From: Anaerocolumna sp. | Lineage (GTDB): Bacteria > Bacillota > Clostridia > Lachnospirales > Lachnospiraceae | Assembly (NCBI GenBank): GCA_029239455.1 | Contig: JAQZAX010000006.1 | Span: forward strand, 1 to 32,084 | Direction: 5' to 3' | Length of the DNA stretch: 32,084 nt | Shown here: piece after piece, positions 7,696 to 16,407 of the stretch | Numbering within the stretch: the stretch's first letter is position 1 | Layout: every line of letters starts with the position of its first letter | Translations under genes and position numbers: made by a program | Notes under the pieces: generated by a model | Databases searched by the model: none | What the model was told of the DNA's origin: nothing | What the model saw: the letters and a program-made list of their open reading frames with translations, nothing else

Positions 7696-8298
7696 ATGGA
7701 AAAGGAAAAGAAGAAGCTCAGTTTAAAGGAGATAGGTCCTTCCAGACTGATAATAATGCTGTTAGCAGGAATATTTCTGCTTGTATTATCATTTCCCGAT
7801 ATGTTTTCATCCGATAAGGCCTCTGACACAACAGGAAACAGTACAAAAAATTCTTCTGTTAGTAATACGGTCAGACAGGAGAACCAAGATGAGACAGATA
7901 TGTATATAAGCCTAATGGAGGAGCGTTTAGAAGATATTCTGGCTAAGGTAAAGGGCATTGGAGCTGTCGATGTCATGATAACTTTGAAAGGATCAAAAGA
8001 ATTAATTGTTCTAAAGGATCAGCCATATACACAAGAGAGCATGAACGAATCAGATGGGGAGGGCGGAAACAGAGTTAGTAGTGGTATTGACAAAGAAGAT
8101 AGCACAGTTACTGTGGACGATGGGAGTGGTGGAAGCCTGCCGTTTATTATTCAGGAATTAGAGCCCGAGGTTGCAGGCATCGTGGTAATAGCTCAAGGTG
8201 GAGACAATCCTGAAATAATGACTGAAATTGTCGATGCAGTTCAGGTATTATTTAACGTACCCGCTCATAAAGTTAAAGTAATGAAAATGAATGATTAA
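7696..8298 (+). CDS. spoIIIAG: Stage III sporulation protein AG
   Basis: 200 residues. A basic N terminus (MEKEKKK) is followed by one membrane helix (about 17-36), a polar Ser/Thr/Asn-rich linker and a soluble domain that ends with a ring-building-type segment (GIVVIAQGGDNPEIMTEIVD and on). SpoIIIAG forms a large ring in the space between mother cell and forespore membranes. The order and spacing (35 bases after spoIIIAF, 27 before spoIIIAH) agree with one operon. Confidence 0.94.
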   Translation: MEKEKKKLSLKEIGPSRLIIMLLAGIFLLVLSFPDMFSSDKASDTTGNSTKNSSVSNTVRQENQDETDMYISLMEERLEDILAKVKGIGAVDVMITLKGSKELIVLKDQPYTQESMNESDGEGGNRVSSGIDKEDSTVTVDDGSGGSLPFIIQELEPEVAGIVVIAQGGDNPEIMTEIVDAVQVLFNVPAHKVKVMKMND

Positions 8299-8325
8299 AT
8301 AAATGTATTTATTAAGGAGGTAAGT

Positions 8326-9099
8326 ATGAAGAATATATTTAAGAAGAACCAGATTATCATTGTAGCACTTGCTATTATGATAATAATTGCAGGGTATCTG
8401 AATTATTCTGACAGAAACAATAAAGATAAAACTAATACGGCTGACTTTGAAAATGGAGATGTATTAGATTATGATACAAGTGATGTTACTGCTGATGATA
8501 ATGATCTGGAAAGCGACCTGATATCATTATTAGATGGTGAAGAAGATGTTGCAACAAATGAAGGAGAGCAGACAACCACAGGTGAAACGACTGCAGATGA
8601 ACAGGAAGACGCAGAAGCAGTGGTTACTTCTGATATTTCCGACGAAGATGAGCAGCTTGCTGTATCGGATACCGGTGAAGTTTTAGCGCAGAATGATGAT
8701 TCAGAAGCACCAGGAGAAGCAGTTTTAGTAAGCACATCAATTCCTGCTAACTATTTTGCCACTGCCAAATTAGCAAGAGAGCAGTTAAGAGCAAAAAGCA
8801 GAGAAACTTTAAATGCAATCATTGATAATGTGAATCTTTCAAAAGAAGATAAAGCAGATGCAGTGGATGCGCTGATTAACCTAACTGCTTTAGCTGAAAA
8901 AGAATTCAATACTGAGATTTCATTGGAAGCAAAAGGTTTTAGTGATGCTGTGGTAACCATTGGCGAGAAGGTTAATGTCATTATTAATGCCACAAGTATT
9001 AATGAACAGGAAATCGCACAGATTCAGGATATTGTAACAAGAAATACGGAAGTCGATGTTTCTAATATTGTAATTTCACCTGTTGTGAAAGAAGAATAG
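8326..9099 (+). CDS. spoIIIAH: Stage III sporulation protein AH
   Basis: 257 residues. A short basic N terminus, one membrane helix (about 9-25), a long acidic, low-complexity linker rich in D, E, T (about 30-140), then a YscJ/FliF-like ring-building domain (about 145-257, beginning near YFATAKLAREQLRAK). SpoIIIAH meets forespore SpoIIQ across the intermembrane space to form the channel. The acidic linker makes it longer than the Bacillus subtilis protein (about 218 residues). A ribosome site AAGGAGG precedes the ATG. Last gene of the spoIIIA operon. Confidence 0.95.
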   Translation: MKNIFKKNQIIIVALAIMIIIAGYLNYSDRNNKDKTNTADFENGDVLDYDTSDVTADDNDLESDLISLLDGEEDVATNEGEQTTTGETTADEQEDAEAVVTSDISDEDEQLAVSDTGEVLAQNDDSEAPGEAVLVSTSIPANYFATAKLAREQLRAKSRETLNAIIDNVNLSKEDKADAVDALINLTALAEKEFNTEISLEAKGFSDAVVTIGEKVNVIINATSINEQEIAQIQDIVTRNTEVDVSNIVISPVVKEE

Positions 9100-9183
9100 T
9101 AATATCACCTATTCAAAACCCTGGTAAAGGTTAACTACATACTATCTATGGTGCATGAAACATAGAAATATGAATAAAATGGT

Positions 9184-9211
9184 TTGCAAATATTTATAAG
9201 TTTGATATAAT
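9184..9211 (+). promoter_or_regulatory. sigma-A promoter of the asp23-family gene
   Basis: TTGCAA at 9184-9189 and TATAAT at 9206-9211 with 16 bases between. The transcript would begin near 9218, about 58 bases before the GTG start at 9276. It marks the switch from the sporulation operon to a vegetatively expressed block. Confidence 0.75.
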
Positions 9212-9275
9212 ATCCATATAATAACCATGTTAATTCATATAAACATAGAGATTGTAACACCAGGAGGTAAAGACT

Positions 9276-9665
9276 GTGATTAAAGAACAGGAGAATAGAA
9301 ATACTTATCAAATACATGCGAACAGTAATGTCGGAGAAGTTCAGATAGCGGATGAAGTTGTAGCAACCATTGCAGGTTTAGCAGCTACTGAAGTTGATGG
9401 AGTTGCTTCCATGTCTGGTAATATAACCAATGAACTGGTTAGCAAGCTTGGAATGAAAAATCTATCAAAAGGTGTAAAGATAGACGTGAGTGCAGATTCA
9501 GTAACTGTAGATTTAGCCCTCACATTAGAATATGGATACAATATTCCCAATACGTCAAAACAGGTACAAGAGAAAGTAAAGGCAGCTATTGAAAATATGA
9601 CCGGTTTAACTGTATCCGGAGTAAATATTAGAATAGCCGGAGTGAATATTGAGAAAAGTAAATAA
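9276..9665 (+). CDS. Asp23/Gls24 family envelope stress protein (YqhY-like)
   Basis: 129 residues. The family core is easy to see: GEVQIADEVVATIAGLAATEVDGV near residues 20-43, then an alternating hydrophobic stretch (VDLALTLEYGYNIP) and the closing segment (TGLTVSGVNIRIAGVNI). Asp23-family proteins sit at the inner face of the membrane and affect envelope and fatty acid balance; the Bacillus subtilis homologue at the same place, yqhY, also lies before nusB. GTG 9276 is preceded by AGGAGGT at 9262-9268. It has its own promoter and is followed by a hairpin, so it may be partly uncoupled from nusB. Confidence 0.92.
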   Translation: MIKEQENRNTYQIHANSNVGEVQIADEVVATIAGLAATEVDGVASMSGNITNELVSKLGMKNLSKGVKIDVSADSVTVDLALTLEYGYNIPNTSKQVQEKVKAAIENMTGLTVSGVNIRIAGVNIEKSK

Positions 9666-9692
9666 TATATACAATCAAATGCATCTATATAT

Positions 9693-9727
9693 AACAACCC
9701 TTGGATAATTTTTATTTAAGGGTTGTT
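9693..9727 (+). terminator. hairpin between the asp23-family gene and nusB
   Basis: A 10-bp stem, AACAACCCTT (9693-9702) with AAGGGTTGTT (9718-9727), with a 15-base loop. The following sequence is T-rich but interrupted (TATGTGTTTAT), so termination may be partial, letting some transcripts continue into nusB. Confidence 0.5.
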
Positions 9728-9764
9728 TATGTGTTTATAATAAGTGATATTTATGGAGGAAGAA

Positions 9765-10163
9765 ATGAGCAGAAGAGAGATTAGAGAACACCTTTTTCGA
9801 ATGTTATTTCGCAGAGATTTTTATGCGGAGACAGAATTAAATGAACAGATAGATTTTTATTTTGAATCACTAGAAGAGCCAAAAGAAGAGGATAAGCAAT
9901 ATTTAAAGATAAGATTTCATTTGATATTGGATAAAATTGCGGAGATTGACAAGACTTTGGAAGAAATATCAAGTGGATGGAAGTTAAACCGAATGGGAAA
10001 AGTTGACCTTACAGTTATGAGAATCGCAATCTTTGAAATACTTTTTGACGATTCTATCCCAAATAAAGTAGCAGTAAATGAAGCCGTGGAAATTGCCAAA
10101 AAGTTTGGCGGGGATTCTTCAGGTTCGTTTGTAAACGGAGTGTTGGCGAAACTTTTAAAATAA
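9765..10163 (+). CDS. nusB: Transcription antitermination factor NusB
   Basis: 132 residues, the normal length. Begins MSRREIREHLFRMLFRRDFY, the usual basic first helix, and ends with the diagnostic segment NEAVEIAKKFGGDSSGSFVNGVLAKL. NusB with NusE binds boxA RNA and supports rRNA transcription. GGAGG at 9755-9759 is 5 bases before the ATG at 9765, so the in-frame GTG 9744 and ATG 9753 are rejected. It lies 28 bases before xseA; folD, which follows nusB in Bacillus subtilis, is absent here. Confidence 0.94.
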   Translation: MSRREIREHLFRMLFRRDFYAETELNEQIDFYFESLEEPKEEDKQYLKIRFHLILDKIAEIDKTLEEISSGWKLNRMGKVDLTVMRIAIFEILFDDSIPNKVAVNEAVEIAKKFGGDSSGSFVNGVLAKLLK

Positions 10164-10191
10164 CCTGATTTACAACGAGATGAGGTGTTGT

Positions 10192-11400
10192 ATGAATAAT
10201 GTATATTCCGTAACCCAAGTTAACCTGTATATAAAGAATATGTTTATTAAAGATTACATTCTGGGTAATATCTATATCAAGGGCGAGGTATCTAACTGTA
10301 AATATCATACCTCCGGCCACATTTATTTTACTTTAAAAGATGACAAAGGCCAAATGGCCTGTGTCATGTTTGCCGGACAGAGAAGCGGACTTGGTTTTCA
10401 ATTAAAAGAGGGGCAAAGTGTAATTGCTTTAGGAAGCGTTAATGTATATGAACGGGACGGGAAATATCAGTTATATGCAAGGGAAATTGTATTAGATGGT
10501 TCCGGTATCTTATACCAAAAGTATGAACAATTAAAGAAGAGATTAGAAGAAGAAGGTCTGTTTGCAAGTTCCCACAAAAAGCCCTTACCTGCTTACCCAA
10601 ACAAGATAGGAATAGTTACAGCAAAAACCGGAGCTGCACTTCAGGATATTATAAATATAGCAACAAGACGTAATCCTTATATACAGCTGATTCTGTATCC
10701 TGCCCAGGTACAAGGAGAAGGAGCAGCCGAGGCAATTGCATCCGGTATACATAAATTGGACAAGCTTGGTGTCGATACGATAATTGTTGGAAGAGGCGGC
10801 GGTTCCATTGAAGATTTATGGGCGTTTAATGAAGAAATTGTAGCAAGGGCTATTTTTGAATGTAATACACCAATAATTTCTGCGGTAGGTCATGAAACAG
10901 ATGTCACTATTGCTGATTTCGTATCCGATTTAAGAGCTCCTACACCATCTGCTGCTGCTGAACTTGCAGTCTTTGATGTGAGAAATATTCTATCTGGCAT
11001 GGAAGCGTATCATCAGAATTTAAACCGTCTGATGCAAAAGAAGTTAAATGCTTATCGAAGTGAATTAAAACAATTAACCTTAAAAATTGAGTATGCAAGC
11101 CCTATCTATCAGATCAGACAAAAGAGACAAATGCTTCTTGATCTGGAACAAAGACTGGATAATCTGATGCAGAATACATTGATAAAGAAAAAACATCTTA
11201 TGGATATTTATATAGAGAAATTAGAGGGTTTATCTCCCTTAAGAAAATTAAGTAAAGGGTATGCCCTTGTCTTAAATAGGGAAGATAAAGTTTTGAACAA
11301 GTTAGATAAAGTTTCGGCAGGAGAAAATGTGCGAATCTGCATAACGGATGGCGATGTAGTTGCAAAAGTTACGGAATGCATTAGAAAGGAGAGAGGTTAG
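10192..11400 (+). CDS. xseA: Exodeoxyribonuclease VII large subunit
   Basis: 402 residues, usual for Gram-positives. N-terminal OB-fold (about 1-100, with VTQVNLYIK, GEVSNC, HIYFTLKD, VMFAGQ), then the nuclease core with GIVTAKTGAALQDI, GRGGGSIEDLWAFNEE, SAVGHETD and DLRAPTPSAAAELA, and a C-terminal coiled region ending in the KGYALVLN segment. With XseB it degrades single-stranded DNA from both ends. ATG 10192 is chosen because GAGGT lies 5 bases before it; the in-frame ATG at 10180 has no such site. It ends on the base before the xseB ATG, so the pair is translationally coupled. Confidence 0.96.
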   Translation: MNNVYSVTQVNLYIKNMFIKDYILGNIYIKGEVSNCKYHTSGHIYFTLKDDKGQMACVMFAGQRSGLGFQLKEGQSVIALGSVNVYERDGKYQLYAREIVLDGSGILYQKYEQLKKRLEEEGLFASSHKKPLPAYPNKIGIVTAKTGAALQDIINIATRRNPYIQLILYPAQVQGEGAAEAIASGIHKLDKLGVDTIIVGRGGGSIEDLWAFNEEIVARAIFECNTPIISAVGHETDVTIADFVSDLRAPTPSAAAELAVFDVRNILSGMEAYHQNLNRLMQKKLNAYRSELKQLTLKIEYASPIYQIRQKRQMLLDLEQRLDNLMQNTLIKKKHLMDIYIEKLEGLSPLRKLSKGYALVLNREDKVLNKLDKVSAGENVRICITDGDVVAKVTECIRKERG

Positions 11401-11601
11401 ATGGAAAAAGTAGAAAAAACTTTAGAATCTTCCTTTGGCGAGTTAAATGATATTATAAGCAAATTGGAGAAGGAAGAAATTACATTAGAAGAATCCTTTC
11501 AGTTATATCAGGAAGGTGTAGAACTTCTGAAATATTGCAATAATTCTATTGATAAAGTAGAAAAACAACTGATAATTTTAGGAGAAAATGTTGAAAGATA
11601 A
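11401..11601 (+). CDS. xseB: Exodeoxyribonuclease VII small subunit
   Basis: 66 residues, the expected small size. The family pattern is FGELNDIISKLEKEEITLEESFQLYQEGVELLK in two helices, followed by a third helix (NSIDKVEKQLIIL). It directly abuts xseA and binds the C-terminal helices of XseA. The gap after it carries the repeat element found also before spoIIIAD. Confidence 0.94.
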   Translation: MEKVEKTLESSFGELNDIISKLEKEEITLEESFQLYQEGVELLKYCNNSIDKVEKQLIILGENVER

Positions 11602-11617
11602 TAATTAAGAGAAGGGA

Positions 11618-11700
11618 TTGCCATAAGCGAATAGATTCTTTCAACCTATTTATTTATGGCAGTATGGCAGGCAAACCTGCGATATAAGGTGGGTGTAAAA
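11618..11700 (+). repeat. structured repeat element, copy B (upstream of ispA)
   Basis: 83 bases from TTGCCA to the base before the ispA ATG. Core 11651-11699 matches 5410-5458 at 44 of 49 positions. The hairpin pairs GCAGG (11667-11671) with CCTGC (11676-11680), loop CAAA; the innermost pair is G-C where copy A has G-U, while one pair lower down is lost to a G-G mismatch. TGCCATAA (11619-11626) is exactly complementary to TTATGGCA (11654-11661), a longer outer stem than in copy A. AAGGTGGG at 11686-11693 is the only SD-like sequence for ispA. Confidence 0.8.
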
Positions 11701-12627
11701 ATGAATCAGGAGAAGTTTGATATAGAACGGGACCAAAGAGGCGCCTATATTGAAGAGATTCTAAGCAAATATTTGCCGAAAGAAACTGGATACCAAAAAA
11801 CAGTACTGGAAGCCATGAACTATAGTGTCCTTGCTGGGGGGAAAAGATTACGTCCCATGCTCATTTTAGAGACTTATCGTTTATTTGGAGGGGAAGATAC
11901 TAGTATTATTGAACCTTTTATGGCAGCAATCGAAATGATTCATACCTATTCCCTGGTACATGACGACCTGCCTGCCTTGGATAATGACGAATTCAGAAGA
12001 GGCAGAAAGACGACGCATATAGTGTATGGGGAAGCAATGGGTATTCTTGCAGGAGATGGCTTGTTAAATTACGCCTTTGAAACTGCCTGTCATTCCTTAA
12101 ATAGAAATGTTTTTGGTAATATGACTCCAGAGGCTCAGTTAATGAGGCTTACAAGAACTGCAAAAGCCCTGGAGATACTGTCTGTAAAAGCAGGTATTTA
12201 TGGTATGATAGGCGGTCAGGTGATTGATGTGGAAGGAACAATGGAATCCCTTGAACAAGTACTCAATATGTATCAGTTGAAAACCGGAGCACTAATAGAA
12301 GCTTCCATGATGATTGGAGCAGTTTTAGCCGGGGCAGATGAAAATGCGCTAAAAATTATTGAACAGATGGCATCGGATATAGGACTGGCATTTCAGATTC
12401 AGGATGACATTTTAGACGTCACTTCAACCCTTGAGGTATTAGGGAAACCAATTCATAGTGATGAACGTAATGAGAAAGCAACTTTTGTAGCTTTTGTGGG
12501 ACTAGAGCAAGGGAAAAACGAAGTGGTACAATATTCTTCCCGTGGATTAGATGGATTCCGTCTGCTTGGCAGAGAGAATGAATTTTTGCGTGACATGATG
12601 ATTCATCTGATTAACCGTGAAAAGTAA
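11701..12627 (+). CDS. ispA: Farnesyl/geranyl diphosphate synthase type polyprenyl synthetase
   Basis: 308 residues. Joins isopentenyl diphosphate to allylic diphosphates; the neighbouring dxs supplies the precursor path. The first Asp-rich motif is DDLPALDND (88-96), the second is IQDDILD with D235/D236, and GGKRLRP (46-52) binds diphosphate. These match short-chain synthases of the IspA type. The chosen start is ATG 11701, behind AAGGTGGG in the repeat element. The frame stays open through the element to an ATG at 11656, but that codon has no ribosome site and the extra 15 residues are repeat-encoded. Product chain length (C15 or C20) cannot be set from sequence alone. Confidence 0.93.
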   Translation: MNQEKFDIERDQRGAYIEEILSKYLPKETGYQKTVLEAMNYSVLAGGKRLRPMLILETYRLFGGEDTSIIEPFMAAIEMIHTYSLVHDDLPALDNDEFRRGRKTTHIVYGEAMGILAGDGLLNYAFETACHSLNRNVFGNMTPEAQLMRLTRTAKALEILSVKAGIYGMIGGQVIDVEGTMESLEQVLNMYQLKTGALIEASMMIGAVLAGADENALKIIEQMASDIGLAFQIQDDILDVTSTLEVLGKPIHSDERNEKATFVAFVGLEQGKNEVVQYSSRGLDGFRLLGRENEFLRDMMIHLINREK

Positions 12628-12653
12628 AATTAGTATAGAATGAAGGTGATTTA

Positions 12654-14534
12654 TTGTCGGATATCTTAAACAGCATAAATAGTGCAAATGATATTAAGAA
12701 GGTTAACCCCTCTGATTATAAAAGACTGGCAAGTGAAATAAGACATTTCTTATTAAAAAATATTAGTAAAACCGGGGGACATCTGGCCTCTAATTTGGGT
12801 GCCGTTGAGCTTACCATGGCACTGCATTTAAGCATGGATTTTCCTAAGGATAAACTGGTATGGGATGTAGGACATCAGGCGTATACTCATAAACTTCTTA
12901 CCGGAAGAAAGAAAGAATTTGAAACCCTTAGATGCTTTGACGGAATGAGTGGATTCCCAAAGACAAAAGAGAGTGATAGTGATGCATTTAATACAGGTCA
13001 CAGTTCTACCTCTATATCTGCGGCACTTGGTATTGCAAATGCCAGGGATTTAAACGGACAAAAGTTTAAAGTTGCGGCAGTAATAGGTGATGGAGCTTTA
13101 TCCGGGGGAATGGCTTATGAAGCGCTCAATAATGCTGCGAGGTTAAAATCTAATTTAATCATCGTGTTAAATGACAATAATATGTCCATTTCTGAGAACG
13201 TTGGAGGTATGGCAAATTATCTTGGTAAGTTAAGAACTGATATTAAGTATCATAATTTAAAGAACAGTGTGGAAAGTACCATTAATAAAGTACCAGTGTT
13301 AGGAACCGGCATTATGGAGAAACTGCGTAAATCAAAGGACTCTGTAAAACGCTTATTTATTCCTGGCATGTTATTTGAAGATATGGGGTTAACTTATATC
13401 GGACCCATTGACGGGCATGACATTAATCAGCTACTGACCGCATTTAATAGTGCTTCTAGAGTGAATGAGGCTGTACTAATCCATGTAATAACTAAAAAGG
13501 GGAAAGGCTATCAGCCGGCAGAAATGAATCCTAGTAAATATCATGGTGTTGATACATTTGATCTTGCAACAGGGGAATGTATCGCTGCCAAAACAGGGAA
13601 AACCTATACAGAAGTTTTTTCTGAAACCATGGTAGAACTTGCTGGCAAATATAATAATCTTGTAGCTATTTCTGCAGCAATGCCAAGTGGTACCGGCTTA
13701 AACAAATTCAGGGATCTATACCCAAAACGTTTCTTTGACGTTGGTATCGCGGAAGAACATGCAGTTACATTTGCTGCAGGCTTGGCATCTGGTGGAATGA
13801 AACCTGTTGTGGCCATTTACTCTACCTTTTTGCAAAGAGCTTATGATCAAATCATTCATGATGTTTGTATCAGCGGGCTGCCGGTAATATTTGCAATTGA
13901 CAGGGCTGGTTTAGTTGGAAATGATGGGGAGACTCACCAGGGTATTTTTGATATATCCTTCTTATCACACATTCCAGGCTTAACAGTGTTAGCTCCAAAG
14001 AACGCAAAAGAACTATCTGCCATGTTGGACTATGCTGTAGAATATAATGGTCCTATCTCTATACGCTATCCTAGAGGGAAAGCCTTTGAAGGGATGGACG
14101 AGTTCCAGGTACCTATTGTATACGGTAAAAGTGAAGTGCTTTATGAAGCACCAGTAGATTTACCTCACCGTATTGTTTTATTAGCAGTAGGCAGTATGGT
14201 AGAAACTGCAGTTTTAGTAAGGGAATTATTGTTAGAGAATAATATAAAGGCAGGCTTAGTCAATGTAAGATTTATTTCACCAATGGATGAAGGGTTACTT
14301 CACGAACTTGCAACGAAATATAATGTATGGGTTACCCTAGAAGAAAATATAAAAGCAGGCGGTTACGGTGAAAGAGTATCCGGTTTTCTTTTGGAGCAAG
14401 GTTATAAGCAGGTGAAACATAGTAACATATCCTTACCCGGTCGCTTTATAGAACATGGGGATGTCCCTGTTTTAAAAGAGAATCTTGGAATAGATGGTGA
14501 ATCTATATACAGAAAGGTATTGGAACTGCTATGA
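12654..14534 (+). CDS. dxs: 1-Deoxy-D-xylulose-5-phosphate synthase
   Basis: 626 residues, full length. First enzyme of the MEP pathway: thiamine-diphosphate dependent joining of pyruvate and glyceraldehyde-3-phosphate. Seen in order: KTGGHLASNLGAVELT near residues 40-55, thiamine site GDGALSGG (145-152) with NDNNMSISENVG, then GIAEEHAVTFAAGLASGG and DRAGLVGNDGETHQG in the central domain, and the C-terminal transketolase domain. The start is TTG 12654, preceded by GAAGGTGAT. It lies 26 bases after ispA and overlaps tlyA by 4 bases (ATGA), so the isoprenoid genes and tlyA form one unit. Confidence 0.96.
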   Translation: MSDILNSINSANDIKKVNPSDYKRLASEIRHFLLKNISKTGGHLASNLGAVELTMALHLSMDFPKDKLVWDVGHQAYTHKLLTGRKKEFETLRCFDGMSGFPKTKESDSDAFNTGHSSTSISAALGIANARDLNGQKFKVAAVIGDGALSGGMAYEALNNAARLKSNLIIVLNDNNMSISENVGGMANYLGKLRTDIKYHNLKNSVESTINKVPVLGTGIMEKLRKSKDSVKRLFIPGMLFEDMGLTYIGPIDGHDINQLLTAFNSASRVNEAVLIHVITKKGKGYQPAEMNPSKYHGVDTFDLATGECIAAKTGKTYTEVFSETMVELAGKYNNLVAISAAMPSGTGLNKFRDLYPKRFFDVGIAEEHAVTFAAGLASGGMKPVVAIYSTFLQRAYDQIIHDVCISGLPVIFAIDRAGLVGNDGETHQGIFDISFLSHIPGLTVLAPKNAKELSAMLDYAVEYNGPISIRYPRGKAFEGMDEFQVPIVYGKSEVLYEAPVDLPHRIVLLAVGSMVETAVLVRELLLENNIKAGLVNVRFISPMDEGLLHELATKYNVWVTLEENIKAGGYGERVSGFLLEQGYKQVKHSNISLPGRFIEHGDVPVLKENLGIDGESIYRKVLELL

Positions 14535-15397
14535 AAGAGCGTTTAGATGTATTGTTAGTAAAAAGAAATATAGTTGAATCAAGAGAAAAAGCTAAAGCAA
14601 TTATTATGTCCGGTAACGTCTTTGTAAATGGACAGCGTGAAGATAAATCAGGAAGCAGTTTTGATGAAAGTGTTCAAATTGAAGTAAAAGGAATTGCCTC
14701 CAAATATGTGAGCCGGGGTGGCTTTAAGCTTGAGAAGGCGATAGAAGAATATGGTGTAAATCTGGAAGGAAAAATATGCATGGATGTAGGCTCCTCCACG
14801 GGAGGGTTTACAGACTGCATGCTTCAAAACGGTGCAATAAAAGTATATGCAGTAGATGTCGGAACAAATCAGCTGGCATGGAAACTAAGACAGGATGATC
14901 GTGTAATATCCATGGAGAAAACGAATATCAGGTACTTAGAGTCCGGGCAAATCCCCGATATTATGGATTTTATTTCTATCGATGTCGCTTTTATCTCACT
15001 AACTAAAGTATTGATTCCTGTAAGCAATCTGCTAAAGAAAAATGGAGAAGTGGTTTGTCTCATTAAACCTCAATTCGAAGCGGGTCGTGAAAAAGTAGGT
15101 AAAAAGGGAGTTGTAAGAGACTTTGATGTACATGTAGAAGTAATTGAAAAAATTATTTCATATGCAGTTTGCATAGGATTTCGTATTCTTAACTTAGATT
15201 ATTCTCCTATTAAAGGACCGGAGGGTAATATTGAGTATTTGCTTCATATTAAGAAGACCGAGGATCAACAGATGAGTGAAGATACTACCTTAAGTATGGA
15301 GGAATGTTCGCAGTATGTTGATAACGAAAACTTAGGGGATTTGTCAAATGCCATCTATAAAATTGTTTCAATGTCACACAATACTTTGAACTTGTAA
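14531..15397 (+). CDS. TlyA family RNA methyltransferase / hemolysin A homologue (YqxC)
   Basis: 288 residues. N-terminal S4 RNA-binding domain (about 1-60), then SRGGFKLEKA and an FtsJ-like methyltransferase fold: SAM loop DVGSSTGGFTDC (85-96), AVDVGTNQLAWKLR, FISIDVAFISL, CLIKPQFEAG and GPEGNIEYLL, so the K-D-K-E type residues are present. TlyA of mycobacteria 2'-O-methylates rRNA; activity in clostridia is inferred from the family. The last 35 or so residues are a polar extension beyond the usual end. Its ATG overlaps the dxs stop, and it holds the same place as Bacillus subtilis yqxC. Confidence 0.9.
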   Translation: MKERLDVLLVKRNIVESREKAKAIIMSGNVFVNGQREDKSGSSFDESVQIEVKGIASKYVSRGGFKLEKAIEEYGVNLEGKICMDVGSSTGGFTDCMLQNGAIKVYAVDVGTNQLAWKLRQDDRVISMEKTNIRYLESGQIPDIMDFISIDVAFISLTKVLIPVSNLLKKNGEVVCLIKPQFEAGREKVGKKGVVRDFDVHVEVIEKIISYAVCIGFRILNLDYSPIKGPEGNIEYLLHIKKTEDQQMSEDTTLSMEECSQYVDNENLGDLSNAIYKIVSMSHNTLNL

Positions 15398-15536
15398 AAG
15401 CCTATATCATATGATAAAATATTAATATTCATGAAATATAATTAGTTCCATCATCCAAACTCAGGCATTTAACATATCATTAATGATGTAAATAATGTGT
15501 ATAAATAAACATTTATATATATTTCTAGGAGCCATA

Positions 15537-16403
15537 ATGAATAAATTCTGCGTAATAACGAATCGTGAAAAAGATAATAATTTGGAAATAACCAATCGAA
15601 TTGTAAATTATATTAATCAAAATGGAAGAGAATGTATTCTTTTAGATGATCAGGATCCAACCTGTTTTGATCATTGTTTTACTAATTCGGAGTTAATTCC
15701 AAATGATACAGAATGCGCAATCGTCTTAGGTGGAGACGGTACCATTATTCAAGCCGCATTTGATTTATCAGGCAAAGAGATTCCGATTCTAGGCGTTAAT
15801 CTTGGGACCTTGGGATTTCTGGCAGAAATAGAAAAAAATAACATATATACTGCTTTAGACTACCTGTTTCAGGATGAATATAAACTTGAGAGTCGAATGA
15901 TGATTCATGGAAACATTCAATGTAATGGACAGTCAATCTACTCCGGTGTAGCATTAAATGATATCGTAATATCCAGAAGTGGATTTTCAAGAATCATTAG
16001 TGTGTGTATCTATGTTAATAATGAACTGGTAGATCGCTACAGGGGAGATGGTGTTATTATATCAACACCAACAGGGTCTACTGGGTACAGTCTTTCCTGC
16101 GGTGGACCGGTGGTAAAACCGGACTCTCATGTAATGATAATTACTCCAATTAGTCCCCATTCCTTACATGCAAGGACGATTGTTGTCTCATCCAGAGATA
16201 AAATTGTTATAAAAATTGAGAAAAGCAAAAAGACTCAAGAAGAGGAAGCGATTGCAACCTTTGACGGAAGACAGGCTATCCTGCTTCACACAGAGGATGT
16301 AATAAAAATAAAAAGATCTAAAGAAGAAACAAAGTTAGTAAAAATTAGTGATACTAGTTTTTTTGAGATTCTAAGAACAAAAATTGGACAAAGTGGGGAT
16401 TAA
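15537..16403 (+). CDS. nadK: NAD kinase
   Basis: 288 residues, normal length. Phosphorylates NAD to NADP. Motifs: LGGDGTI (64-70) holding the catalytic Asp, GVNLGTLGFLAEIE, and the TPTGSTGYSLSCGGPVV segment. The start is ATG 15537 because an AGGAG lies shortly before it; an in-frame ATG at 15495 lacks a site. The 139-base gap after tlyA is AT-rich with no clear terminator. Four bases separate it from argR. nadK lying directly before argR is common in clostridia. Confidence 0.95.
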   Translation: MNKFCVITNREKDNNLEITNRIVNYINQNGRECILLDDQDPTCFDHCFTNSELIPNDTECAIVLGGDGTIIQAAFDLSGKEIPILGVNLGTLGFLAEIEKNNIYTALDYLFQDEYKLESRMMIHGNIQCNGQSIYSGVALNDIVISRSGFSRIISVCIYVNNELVDRYRGDGVIISTPTGSTGYSLSCGGPVVKPDSHVMIITPISPHSLHARTIVVSSRDKIVIKIEKSKKTQEEEAIATFDGRQAILLHTEDVIKIKRSKEETKLVKISDTSFFEILRTKIGQSGD

Positions 16404-16407
16404 TAGT

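Noticed and set aside
8469-8993. Long open frames on the minus strand opposite spoIIIAH (also opposite other genes)
   Set aside because: Ser/Thr-rich shadows of the acidic linker and coding strand, no ribosome sites or family likeness.
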